Of a stretch of 39,760 nucleotides of DNA, positions 1 to 8,087 are shown in pieces (the first letter of the stretch is position 1; every line of letters begins with the position of its first letter). Source of the DNA: JBMNQI01 sp050944055 (GTDB lineage Bacteria; Bacillota; Clostridia; Oscillospirales; Oscillospiraceae); the NCBI GenBank assembly GCA_050944055.1, contig JBMNQI010000016.1:1-39760 (forward strand), given 5' to 3'. The notes beneath the pieces are model-generated. The model was given only the letters and a program-made list of their open reading frames with translations. It was not told the DNA's origin and searched no databases. The position numbers and the translations under genes are program-made.

Positions 1-1355
1 GCTGGCGAGAAGCAGATTATCTTATCGTTCATCTCTTTGGCCGATTCCAAAATATTCTGGGCATGGTCGCCTATTCTCTCAAAGTCCCCTATGGAGTGGA
101 GAATCGTCGAGGCGGCGTTGGAGTCCTTCTCGGAGAGGCTGCGGGCGGATATTTTGACAAGGAAGGTGCCCAGATGGTCCTCGTACATATCCAGCTCCTC
201 CTCGCCTTTTTCGACTTTCTGCGCCACGTCCTCGTCGTATTTATTTATGAGCGAGAGCGCGTCTGCCATTGTTTCCTTCGCCAGACGGGCCATGTCCACC
301 GCCAGGGAGCGGCACTGGCTGATTGCCACGGACGGCGTGCTGAGAAGGCGGTCGTCGAGAGGCTGGAATATTTCATCCTTGCCCTTGCTCTTTATGGATA
401 TTGTGGCAAGCCTGGCAAGCTTATTAGAAAACGGAAGCTGTATTGCAGTATTAATAACATTGAAGGTCGTGTGAAATGTAGCGATCATGACGGGGTTGAC
501 CGGCACTGCCATGATGGGCAGGCTGAGGCTTTTTAGAACCAGGAAGACAGCCATGAATAATGCAACGCCTATGATATTAAAATACAGGTGAACAAATGCG
601 GCGCGCTTGGCGTCCGTATTCGCGCCGACGCAGGAGAGAAGCGCCGTGATGCAGGTGCCTATGTTCTGGCCCATTAGTATCGGCAGTGCCGTGGCGAAGC
701 TAATATTTACAGAAAGCGACATGGCCTGCAGTATGCCGATTGATGCCGAAGAGCTCTGTATTATCGCGGTAAACACCGTGCCGACAAGCACGCCGATGAT
801 CGGGTTTGAGAAGAGGGTTAATGTACTGCGGAAGCTTTCCAGCTCGCCCAGGGGCTTGACTGCGCCCGACATGAATTCCATTCCGAACATCAGTATGGCA
901 AAGCCCAAAAGGGTCTGGCCAATATCCCGCTGTCTTTCTTTTTTTTGGAAAAAAACGAGCACAACGCCTATTGCCGCCAGAATAGGCGAAAAATTGGCGG
1001 GCTTAAACATCTGAAGCAGAATATTGGTGCTTCTGATCCCGGTAAGGCTGAGAATCCAGGCTGTAATTGTTGTTCCTATGTTGGCGCCCATTATGATGCC
1101 GACCGTGCGCTCCAGCGTCAGTACGCCCGCGTTGACAAACCCAACGACCATAACCGTTGTTGCCGAAGAGCTCTGAATTACTGACGTAACGCCGGTCCCC
1201 AGCAAAACTCCCTTTATGGGCCTAGACGTAGCTTTTTCAAGCAGACCACGCAGGCGGCTTCCCGCGCGTTTTTCCAGGCCGGAACCCATTATATTCATTC
1301 CGTACAGAAAAAACGACAGGCCGGCCAGCAGCATAAGGAAGCTGAAAATATCCAT
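1..1355 (-). CDS. Na+/phosphate cotransporter family protein with PhoU-like tail (partial, 3' end outside window)
   Basis: The reading frame opens at an ATG behind a strong GGAGGGA ribosome binding site and runs off the left edge, giving about 451 codons without a stop. The protein starts with hydrophobic segments and carries the hallmark of the NptA/PNaS family: a QSSSATT motif from residue 61, followed by GANIGTT, and a second inverted copy reading QSSSAS. These repeated QSSS motifs form the substrate site in this family. The last 100 or so visible residues are soluble and helical and contain GDFERIGDHAQNI, typical of PhoU domains. By family knowledge it imports inorganic phosphate with Na+ across the cytoplasmic membrane; the PhoU part may regulate transport. 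It stands divergently from the ABC exporter operon. The family call is secure; the transported ion is inferred. Confidence 0.92.
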   Translation of the reverse strand, partial: MDIFSFLMLLAGLSFFLYGMNIMGSGLEKRAGSRLRGLLEKATSRPIKGVLLGTGVTSVIQSSSATTVMVVGFVNAGVLTLERTVGIIMGANIGTTITAWILSLTGIRSTNILLQMFKPANFSPILAAIGVVLVFFQKKERQRDIGQTLLGFAILMFGMEFMSGAVKPLGELESFRSTLTLFSNPIIGVLVGTVFTAIIQSSSASIGILQAMSLSVNISFATALPILMGQNIGTCITALLSCVGANTDAKRAAFVHLYFNIIGVALFMAVFLVLKSLSLPIMAVPVNPVMIATFHTTFNVINTAIQLPFSNKLARLATISIKSKGKDEIFQPLDDRLLSTPSVAISQCRSLAVDMARLAKETMADALSLINKYDEDVAQKVEKGEEELDMYEDHLGTFLVKISARSLSEKDSNAASTILHSIGDFERIGDHAQNILESAKEMNDKIICFSP

Positions 1356-1641
1356 TTGTCCCTCCGAATTTTTAATCCTTATAAATCATTAAATTTCTCG
1401 GTTTCGAGCCTTTTATACATATTAATAATAAACCAAAAAAGTGGGGTTGTACATACGGATTTCAAACTTTGTGAAAAACAGACTAAACGGATTTATATGC
1501 GTTCATATTTTTGAAACAAAAAATTTACTTTACGTAATGGAATTTTACAAATAGGCATTTTATAATCTCATTAATTGTGGTATTATCTGTCTTAGCGTAG
1601 ACAGCACTGCTATCAGCGCAGCAGCGAGGGAGGAATAAGAG
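1356..1641. other. Divergent intergenic region, 286 nt
   Basis: AT-rich spacer between the phosphate transporter and the ABC exporter operon, which are transcribed away from each other, so it must hold both promoters. A TATAAT hexamer lies at 1561-1566 and a TATTAT at 1581-1586 on the plus strand, but neither has a convincing TTGACA-like partner at 16-18 nt. On the minus strand TATTAT- and TATAAA-like hexamers occur between about 1410 and 1440, also without a good -35 box. No tRNA, small RNA or operator repeat was recognised. Confidence 0.5.
1561..1566 (+). promoter_or_regulatory. Possible -10 box for the ABC exporter operon
   Basis: Perfect TATAAT hexamer 76 nt upstream of the TTG start at 1642. 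The sequence 17 nt upstream (TGGAAT) is a poor -35 match, so this is only the best candidate in the spacer. Confidence 0.3.
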
Positions 1642-2655
1642 TTGATCGAGGTTCGAAATCTCTGCAAACAGTACGGCAACCATATAGCGGTGGATGATTT
1701 GAGCTTCTCCATTTCAAAAGGCGGGATATACGGTTTCCTGGGCCCTAACGGCGCCGGCAAGAGCACGACAATGAATATCATGACGGGCTGCCTGGCCGCC
1801 ACCTCGGGGGAAGTTATAATCGGAGGATATGATATTCTTGAAAATCCCGAGGAAGCCAAGCGGGGGATCGGGTATCTTCCGGAACAGCCTCCGCTTTATA
1901 TTGAGATGACACCGGCCGAATACCTGCATTTTGTCGGCGAGGTCAAGGGTCTGAAAAAGTCCGAGCTCGACGCACAGGTCAATACCGCCATGGAGAAGAC
2001 CGGCGTAACCGAGATGCAGGACAGGCTGATTAAGAACCTTTCAAAGGGCTACAGGCAGCGCGTAGGAATCGCTCAGGCTATCCTGGGAGACCCGCAGCTC
2101 ATCATACTCGACGAGCCGACGGTCGGGCTCGACCCGATACAAATAGTCGAGATACGGGACTTTATCAGGGAGCTTGGACGCGAACATACGGTGATCCTGA
2201 GCAGCCACATACTCAGCGAGGTCAGCGCGGTCTGCGATCACATAATGATAATATCGCACGGCAAGCTGGTTGCAAGCCAGCCGACGGAGGAGATTACAGC
2301 CTTCCTTAAAAAGGGAACGAATACTCTCGATTTGACGGTCAAGGGCGACGCGAAAAAGACAGATCAGACGCTTTCGGTAATCCCGGGGGTAAAGCAGGTA
2401 AGCGTCGTTCCGGGGACCGAGAAAGGGACTGTGAGAGCAGTCGTCGAATACGACAGCAAGCTCGATCTGCGGGAGGCCGTGTTCCGCGCGATGGCTAGGG
2501 CGGACTGCCCGCTGCTTTCAATGACGCTTTCAACAGCGACGCTTGAACAGGTATTTATGGAGCTCACTGCCGAGAACGAGGCCGGGCCGGCCAACATGGA
2601 AAATCAGTCTACAGGCGAATCCTCCGGAAAAACGAAGGGAGGCGAGGCGGAATGA
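1642..2655 (+). CDS. ABC transporter ATP-binding protein, GldA-like (ABC-2 exporter)
   Basis: ATPase of an ABC-2 type exporter, 337 aa. Visible motifs are Walker A GPNGAGKST at residues 34-42, the Q-loop Gln at 82, the signature region LSKGYRQRV at 133-141, Walker B LIILDEPTVGLD at 153-164, and the switch His near 193 in ILSSHILSE. After the nucleotide-binding domain comes a roughly 100-residue C-terminal extension, common in the GldA/CcmA class, with an acidic low-complexity tail. The start is TTG behind GGGAGGAATAAGA. Its stop overlaps the next gene by 4 nt (ATGA), so the four genes to 6348 form a translationally coupled operon. The ATPase should drive the membrane permease encoded next. 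The substrate is not evident from the sequence. Confidence 0.93.
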   Translation: MIEVRNLCKQYGNHIAVDDLSFSISKGGIYGFLGPNGAGKSTTMNIMTGCLAATSGEVIIGGYDILENPEEAKRGIGYLPEQPPLYIEMTPAEYLHFVGEVKGLKKSELDAQVNTAMEKTGVTEMQDRLIKNLSKGYRQRVGIAQAILGDPQLIILDEPTVGLDPIQIVEIRDFIRELGREHTVILSSHILSEVSAVCDHIMIISHGKLVASQPTEEITAFLKKGTNTLDLTVKGDAKKTDQTLSVIPGVKQVSVVPGTEKGTVRAVVEYDSKLDLREAVFRAMARADCPLLSMTLSTATLEQVFMELTAENEAGPANMENQSTGESSGKTKGGEAE

Positions 2656-3515
2656 TCGCGGTATTCAAGCGGGAGCTGCGCTCATATTTCACAGGCATAA
2701 CGGGTTATATTTTCATAGCTTTCGTTCTGTTTTTCGTGGGCATTTTCGCGATGTTTATAAATTTCAGAAACCGGGTCCCCTACTTTGAGTACGTGCTCGG
2801 AAACATGAACTTTGTCTATCTTATCATAATACCGATAATCACGATGCGCACGATTTCGGAGGAGAGGCGCCAGAAAACAGACCAGCTCCTGTATTCGCTT
2901 CCAATTAACCTGTCGCTCGTGGTCTGGGGGAAATATCTCGCGATGGTGGCGGTTCTACTTATACCTACCGTCATAATGTGCATCTACCCTGTGTTCCTGA
3001 GCTTTTACGGCAGTGTCAACCTCGCTTCGGCATACGGGGCAATTTTCGGCTTCTTTTTGCTCGGGGCGGCTCTGATAGCGGTCGGGCTGTTCCTGTCGTC
3101 GCTTACGGATAATCAGATAGTTGCCGCGGTCCTCAGCTTCGGCGTGACCCTGCTCTTCTTTTTGATGTCGCCGCTTGCCAGCCTTGTCCCCTCAACCAGT
3201 ATGGGCTCGTTTGTAGGCTTTACCGTGCTCGTGGTCATTCTGGGGCTTATAGTCTATCTGATGACGAGAAACTCGACGGCTGCGGCAGGTTCGGCAGTGC
3301 TTCTGGAGGGCTGCCTTGCGGCCATATACTTCATAAAGCCTGAAATCCTGGAGGGCGTTTTCAAAAACCTGCTCAATTCGCTTTCCGTTTTCACGCGGCT
3401 TGATAATTTTCTTAACGGCATGTTCGACCTGACGGCGGTAGTGTATTATTTAACCATTATCCTGCTTTTCGTGTTCTTTACGCTCCAGAGTATGGATAAG
3501 AGGAGGTGGAGCTGA
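2652..3515 (+). CDS. ABC-2 type permease, GldF-like
   Basis: Integral membrane protein of 287 aa with about six hydrophobic segments: near residues 15-35, 55-70, 95-118, 125-148, 160-200 and 255-280. Between the first two is a GNMNFVYLIIIPIITMRTI-type stretch followed by SEERRQKTDQLLYSLP. That pattern, an E-R-x-x-x-T-x-x-L-L motif after the second membrane segment, is characteristic of ABC-2 permeases of the NosY/GldF type. It starts within the stop of the ATPase gene, and its own stop overlaps the ATG of the next gene (TGATG). It probably forms the membrane channel with the ATPase. The exported substrate is unknown. Confidence 0.88.
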   Translation: MIAVFKRELRSYFTGITGYIFIAFVLFFVGIFAMFINFRNRVPYFEYVLGNMNFVYLIIIPIITMRTISEERRQKTDQLLYSLPINLSLVVWGKYLAMVAVLLIPTVIMCIYPVFLSFYGSVNLASAYGAIFGFFLLGAALIAVGLFLSSLTDNQIVAAVLSFGVTLLFFLMSPLASLVPSTSMGSFVGFTVLVVILGLIVYLMTRNSTAAAGSAVLLEGCLAAIYFIKPEILEGVFKNLLNSLSVFTRLDNFLNGMFDLTAVVYYLTIILLFVFFTLQSMDKRRWS

Positions 3516-4945
3516 TGAAGGAAAACGGCGCAAAAGGCGGAAGCAGCCGTGCCCTGAGGATGGGCGGATTCAGCACGCTGCTCGTTGTAATTGCCATCGT
3601 AATCGGGATTGTCGTCAACCTGCTTGTGGCGAAAATCCCCTCCAAGTATATAAAAATAGACAATACGTCGTCAAAAATCTTTTCTATATCGGAGCAGACA
3701 CAGAAGATAGTTGGAAGCCTGAAGCAGGACGTGACCGTCTACCTTATAGCCCAGACGGGCAGCGAAGCGTCGGCAATTACGGAGATGCTTGACCGCTACG
3801 AATCCCTGTCAGACAAGCTGCATATCGAGTACAGGGACCCTGTCCTCTATCCTGGCTTCACCACCCAGTTTACCGACCAGACGGTTACGTCAAACAGCCT
3901 GGTTGTAGTTTCCGATAAGCGCTCGAAGGTCGTGCCGTATTCCAGCATTGTGACTACTACCACAGAGATAGTAGACGGCTCGTATCAGCAGGCGACTGTG
4001 TTTGACGGCGAGAACCAGCTTACAGGCGCCATCGACTATGTGACGAGCGACGTTCTCCCGAAGATCTATATACTCACGGGCCACGGAGAGCAGTCTATAC
4101 CGTCGTCTTTCCAGAACTCAATTAGCGGCCAGAATATAGAAACAGACACGCTCAACCTGCTTACAGCAAACAAGGTGCCGGAGGACGCCGACGCTGTGCT
4201 GATGTACTGCCCGACGGCCGACATCACCGAGGAAGACATGCAAAAGCTCACGGACTATATGCAGGGCGGCGGCAATCTGCTGCTCATTACGCACCTTATG
4301 CTGGAGCCGCAGCCCAATATTGCGGCCTTTGTCGAGACCTACGGGCTTAAAGCCGTCGACGGCCTGGTTATCGAGGGCGACGCCAACCACACCTATTACG
4401 GGTATCCGAACTACCTCGTGCCGGACCTCAAGAGCCACGCAATAACTGACCCTCTGATAAAAGGCAACCGTTCCGTGCTTTACGCGGACGCGCAGGGCAT
4501 CGATATAAGCGCCGATAAACGCGATACGCTGACGGTTACGCCGCTGATAAAAACCTCCGACAAGGCCTATTCAAAGATTGACGTTAAAAACATGACCTCC
4601 TCGGCAAAGGAGGCCGGCGATATAGACGGGCCTTTTAACCTGGCTGTCGCAGTCGAAGATACAAAATACAACGGCAAGCTCGTCTGGTTCACTACCTATA
4701 TGCTTCTGGACGAGCAGATAGACGCGCTTGTTTCCGGCGGCAACACGAATATTTTCCTCAACTCGCTTGCCTGGATGTGCCAGCGCGAGAGCAGCATCAC
4801 AATTCATCCTAAGAGCCTGACTATGGAGTATCTTGATATCAGCACCGAGAACGGCAGGGCTCTGAACATCTTCTTTATGGGCCTGCTTCCGCTGGCTTCC
4901 ATCGTAACCGGCGGCGTGGTGTGGTATAAAAGGAAGAAACGCTGA
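3515..4945 (+). CDS. GldG-like auxiliary protein of ABC transporter (ABC_transp_aux type)
   Basis: 476 aa. The ATG at 3515 is chosen over an in-frame GTG nine nt upstream because the AGGAGG at 3501-3506 would overlap the GTG but sits 8 nt before the ATG. A transmembrane helix lies near residues 15-38 (STLLVVIAIVIGIVVNLLVA), then a large extracytoplasmic part, and a second helix near the C-terminus (FFMGLLPLASIVTGGVVWY) followed by a basic tail. The text soon after the first helix (YIKIDNTSSKIFSISEQTQKI) and the later ILTGHGEQSIPSS resemble GldG/DUF7088-type proteins. These accompany GldA-GldF ABC transporters in Bacteroidota and, in other phyla, gene sets of unknown role. It likely works at the outer face of the transporter; function beyond that is unknown. 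Confidence 0.82.
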   Translation: MKENGAKGGSSRALRMGGFSTLLVVIAIVIGIVVNLLVAKIPSKYIKIDNTSSKIFSISEQTQKIVGSLKQDVTVYLIAQTGSEASAITEMLDRYESLSDKLHIEYRDPVLYPGFTTQFTDQTVTSNSLVVVSDKRSKVVPYSSIVTTTTEIVDGSYQQATVFDGENQLTGAIDYVTSDVLPKIYILTGHGEQSIPSSFQNSISGQNIETDTLNLLTANKVPEDADAVLMYCPTADITEEDMQKLTDYMQGGGNLLLITHLMLEPQPNIAAFVETYGLKAVDGLVIEGDANHTYYGYPNYLVPDLKSHAITDPLIKGNRSVLYADAQGIDISADKRDTLTVTPLIKTSDKAYSKIDVKNMTSSAKEAGDIDGPFNLAVAVEDTKYNGKLVWFTTYMLLDEQIDALVSGGNTNIFLNSLAWMCQRESSITIHPKSLTMEYLDISTENGRALNIFFMGLLPLASIVTGGVVWYKRKKR

Positions 4946-6348
4946 TGAAACGCCGTAAAAAGACTTTAATAGCTCTAGTCGCCGTGCTTGTAATATGCGT
5001 CGCCTCCTATATAGCCGTGAGCATCATGACGGCGGAGCCGGAGGCGGAGGAGGCTGAAAAGCCAAACGAAACCGTTCTTGGCAAGATGGATGTCGATAAG
5101 ATCAACTATATAAGTATAACTTACGGCGGCGAAACGAACGAATTTGTCAAGTCCGGCGAAGGAGTCTGGTCGCTCAAGTCCGACCCCTCTTTCCCGCTCG
5201 ATTTAGACCAGATAGACAAAATGATAAACGTCCTGGACGATATCCGCGCCTCGACCATCGTCACGAGGACGCCGACGGAGGCCGACCTGAGCCAGTTCGG
5301 GTTTGACGAGCCGAGCATGATAATCGAAGCGGGAGACTCCGACGGCAACGAGGCTACCTACACGTTCGGAGACCTCAACAGCTTTAACAACCAATACTAC
5401 ATGCTCACGACTTATACGGAAGGCATCTTCATGGAGACGCAGGCGTTTACGAAGCATTTTTCAAAGCAGCTTAACGAATTCGCCGTCCCTGACCCAATGC
5501 CAAGCATGCTGGCCCAGAACGTGATGGAGATTACGGTTGAAAAAGGCGGGGAAACGGCGGCTCTGGAGCGTTACGACGCCGACAACCCTCAGATCTATAC
5601 TGACAGCTACAAATTTATAGTATCCAGCAGCGAGCCCAAAATCGGGGCGGACAACGATATGACCGAGGCCCTGCTCAATTCGCTGACTTCGCTGGAAACC
5701 ACCAGCTGCTATAACTACAAGGCCGGCGAAGATACTATGAAGCAGTGCGGCATTACGGACGGCATACAGGTCACGGCACGGTATAAGGCCGCGACCGACG
5801 ACTCGGTGAAGACTTGCCGCGTCACTGTCGGGAAAGAGCATGACGATCAGTCAACCTATGTCCGCATAGGCGATTCGGACATGATATGCCTAATTCCCAC
5901 AATCGTCGTCCGGGGGATACTGGACTTCGACCCGCTTCTTGTAAAAGCGTCGGATGACATCTGCCTCATTTCCCTGTCGACCGTCGAAGCAATAACCATT
6001 ACCGACGGTGAGGGCGAATACGTATTCACGGTCGAAAAACAGGGCGAGCACACATTTGAATACTACTTAAACGGTGAAAAGCTTGACAGAAACAAATTCA
6101 GGGACTTCTTTAAGGAGCTCACTGGCTTAAAAAGCGTTGCTGTGGATGAATTTGCCGTGGCAACCGCCGGGGAGCCTGAAATTACGGTCGTGTTTAAGCG
6201 CAATACCGCTCAGTTCTCCGAATTGGTTCTTAGACTTTTGCCTCTCGACGAGGAGAGCTACCTCGTGGATTTCGGGGGCATGCGCAGCCAGATAGTTCTG
6301 AAATCCGACGTGGATGAGATAATTGAGGCTATAAAAGCCCTGCGATGA
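4945..6348 (+). CDS. DUF4340 domain-containing protein
   Basis: 467 aa, overlapping the previous stop as TGATG. One N-terminal membrane anchor (LIALVAVLVICVASYIAVSIM, about residues 8-28) is followed by an acidic linker and a long beta-rich extracytoplasmic region. That region has repeating pieces of the type YTFGDLNSFNNQYYM and IRIGDSDMICLIPTIVV. These repeats of a threonine/tyrosine-rich strand plus a 'v.G' loop are typical of DUF4340 proteins, which are regularly encoded beside GldG-like genes. The biochemical role of the family is not known. It is the last gene of the operon; a clear terminator follows at 6429-6461. The family call is good; the function is not assigned. Confidence 0.8.
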   Translation: MKRRKKTLIALVAVLVICVASYIAVSIMTAEPEAEEAEKPNETVLGKMDVDKINYISITYGGETNEFVKSGEGVWSLKSDPSFPLDLDQIDKMINVLDDIRASTIVTRTPTEADLSQFGFDEPSMIIEAGDSDGNEATYTFGDLNSFNNQYYMLTTYTEGIFMETQAFTKHFSKQLNEFAVPDPMPSMLAQNVMEITVEKGGETAALERYDADNPQIYTDSYKFIVSSSEPKIGADNDMTEALLNSLTSLETTSCYNYKAGEDTMKQCGITDGIQVTARYKAATDDSVKTCRVTVGKEHDDQSTYVRIGDSDMICLIPTIVVRGILDFDPLLVKASDDICLISLSTVEAITITDGEGEYVFTVEKQGEHTFEYYLNGEKLDRNKFRDFFKELTGLKSVAVDEFAVATAGEPEITVVFKRNTAQFSELVLRLLPLDEESYLVDFGGMRSQIVLKSDVDEIIEAIKALR

Positions 6349-6428
6349 GCAGAACTTGCACGGCCGCCCGGAATCGCAGCCGGCATTTTGGAATGATTTC
6401 GGCGCTTACGCCCGGATACCGCACTAAG

Positions 6429-6461
6429 AAGGCAAGCCCGCTAACCGCGGACTTGCCTTTT
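6429..6461. terminator. Intrinsic terminator between convergent genes
   Basis: A 13-bp stem (arms 6429-6441 and 6447-6459, one G-U pair) with a 5-nt loop, followed on the plus strand by TTTT. It lies 80 nt after the DUF4340 stop and ends the ABC exporter operon. It may also act on transcripts of the opposing aldolase gene, although the T-run on that side is interrupted. Confidence 0.8.
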
Positions 6462-6550
6462 GGTTTCCCGGATTTACAGGCGTGTACAGAGATTCGGCGC
6501 CAATACGCCGAACGCCGCTGCTTCCCGCGTCGATTCCAGGATAAGACTTC

Positions 6551-7846
6551 CTATCTAAGGCCGAAGCGAATTGCCAGTTCTTCTATCTGCTCCTCTGTTA
6601 TATTTTTTATATCCTGCCCGAGCCTCTTGGCATAGTGGACGCTTTTTGCACTGTATTCGGCGATTTCAAGGCAATCATAGGCGTTTTGAGCCGTATTCGC
6701 GGCTACTATCACGCAGTCGTTCTCGATTATAGCAAGAGGCCGGTTGTTTTGCAGGTAGCGGGCTATTTCCCTGTCCCCTGCCCTCCCGGAGCCGAAGGGG
6801 AATTTGCGGGACCTCCTTAGGCGGATGCAGCACTCAGGTATGAGGCGCACGTCGAATTCGGCGTCAGTGACGGCAAATGTCATCAGATGCGGCGGGCAGC
6901 CGACGGCTACGGCGTTTATATCCGGCTTTTCCTCATAGACCGCCATATGCAGGCCCGCGTCCGGATGGGGCAGCCTGTTCTTCTCGGTGCGCGCGCCGCG
7001 TATCAGCACAAAATCCTCCGGCTTAATAAGCGCGTTATCGGCCCCGTCGGGCGTTATTATAAAGCTGTTTTCGTCTATTCTGACGGAGAAGCTCCCCTGG
7101 GAGGATGTGAAGAGCCGCTTATGGTACGATCTGCGCGTGAATCTGGCGGCCTCCTCCCTCGCTTTAAGCTCGCCCCCGCTTCTCAATCCGGGCGTAAATT
7201 CTGGGAGGGTGAAAGGAGCGGATGCCGCGCGAAGCTGTTCCTCTGTCAGCTCTTTGAGCGGTTTTTCCGTAAGCATGCCGGCGTTAATCTGCGTGCGGGC
7301 GCCGAAATTAAGCGCCTCGAACACTTTGTAAGCGTGCCGGAGGCTTTCAACGCTGCCGATAAAAACCCCGTGGTTTTCAAGCATTGCGATGTTGCAGCCT
7401 GTCCTGAAAACCTCCGTCACGTTTTTTGCAAGCTCCGCGCTGCCCGGCGTACCGTAAGGCGCTGTTTTACACTCGCCAGCCATTGCGTGCAACGAGGCGA
7501 TCATGCGCGTTTTCGGCACTTCATGAATAAGGCTCAGGGCGACGAGCGCCGGCGGATGCGCGTGGAGGATCGCCTTAATATCCGGCCTTGCAGCCATTAT
7601 GCCGAGGTGTATAGGAGTCTCAACAGAGGGTTTTCCGCTGCCTACTATTCTCCCGCCGGGCTCGACTTTTATTATATCGCCATGCGTCAGGCTAGCCTTA
7701 TCCCCTCCGGAGGGCGAAATCCAGATATTGCCCTTTCCGTCGCGTATCGACAGGTTCCCGCCCGACATGGTGGTCATATCATTGTCGTAAATACGCGCCA
7801 TTATTGCGCAGATTTCGTCCGCTGGGTGCTGCGTCATATTTGGCAT
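6551..7846 (-). CDS. Tandem class II aldolase/adducin-domain protein
   Basis: 431 aa built from two class II aldolase-like domains. The first (about 1-200) keeps the metal site of L-fuculose-1-phosphate aldolase-type enzymes: GGNLSIRD near 29, Glu in SVETPIH, the pair His95/His97 in LHAHPPAL and His159 in ENHGVFIG. The second (about 215-431) retains the fold signature (SSQGSFSVR, FIITPDG) but has VGCPPH and ENDCVIV where the metal-binding histidines should be, so it is probably not catalytic. The family cleaves or epimerises sugar phosphates or related hydroxy-acids; the substrate here is unknown. The start ATG has an AAAGAGGA ribosome binding site, and a near-consensus promoter lies at 7934-7962. 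It is a single-gene transcript, divergent from buk. Confidence 0.85.
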   Translation of the reverse strand: MPNMTQHPADEICAIMARIYDNDMTTMSGGNLSIRDGKGNIWISPSGGDKASLTHGDIIKVEPGGRIVGSGKPSVETPIHLGIMAARPDIKAILHAHPPALVALSLIHEVPKTRMIASLHAMAGECKTAPYGTPGSAELAKNVTEVFRTGCNIAMLENHGVFIGSVESLRHAYKVFEALNFGARTQINAGMLTEKPLKELTEEQLRAASAPFTLPEFTPGLRSGGELKAREEAARFTRRSYHKRLFTSSQGSFSVRIDENSFIITPDGADNALIKPEDFVLIRGARTEKNRLPHPDAGLHMAVYEEKPDINAVAVGCPPHLMTFAVTDAEFDVRLIPECCIRLRRSRKFPFGSGRAGDREIARYLQNNRPLAIIENDCVIVAANTAQNAYDCLEIAEYSAKSVHYAKRLGQDIKNITEEQIEELAIRFGLR

Positions 7847-7933
7847 GTGTATCCTCTTTCCTTTGAGCGTCCGCCGTGGGCTTTGCTCTTATAGTGCGTG
7901 CGATTGGGGCGCTGCACTTGTTTTTCCGTGAAA

Positions 7934-7962
7934 ATTATATCTCCGCTTCCAGTATTAGTCAA
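7934..7962 (-). promoter_or_regulatory. Sigma-A-type promoter of the aldolase gene
   Basis: Minus-strand TTGACT (7957-7962) and TATAAT (7934-7939) separated by exactly 17 nt, about 88 nt upstream of the ATG. It is back to back with the buk promoter. Confidence 0.82.
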
Positions 7963-8018
7963 CTTCCGGGCGCCGGGCCGAGCGAATCAGGCGCGGACGG
8001 GCTAAGTTAACTAATTGC

Positions 8019-8048
8019 TTGACTTGCCCTGCTTTCGAATGTTATAAT
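8019..8048 (+). promoter_or_regulatory. Sigma-A-type promoter of butyrate kinase
   Basis: TTGACT (8019-8024) and TATAAT (8043-8048) with an 18-nt spacer. The ATG at 8088 lies 40 nt downstream, giving a short leader that holds the ribosome binding site. Confidence 0.8.
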
Positions 8049-8087
8049 TTTCAAAGTCAATTTTACATGCAGTATGCAGGAGGCTCT

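Noticed and set aside
1650..1665. tRNA T-loop-like GGTTCGAAATC
   Set aside because: It lies in the coding start of the ABC ATPase and no acceptor, D or anticodon arm fits around it.
6493..6512. TTCGGCG/CGCCGAA hairpin downstream of the aldolase gene
   Set aside because: Stem of 7 bp without a T-run on either strand; too weak to call next to the clear terminator at 6429-6461.
6887..7894. Long open frame (335 codons) on the plus strand opposite the aldolase gene
   Set aside because: No family motif and no ribosome binding site. Its Arg- and Ala-rich composition is that of a GC-rich antisense shadow, and the minus-strand gene has clear domains and a promoter.
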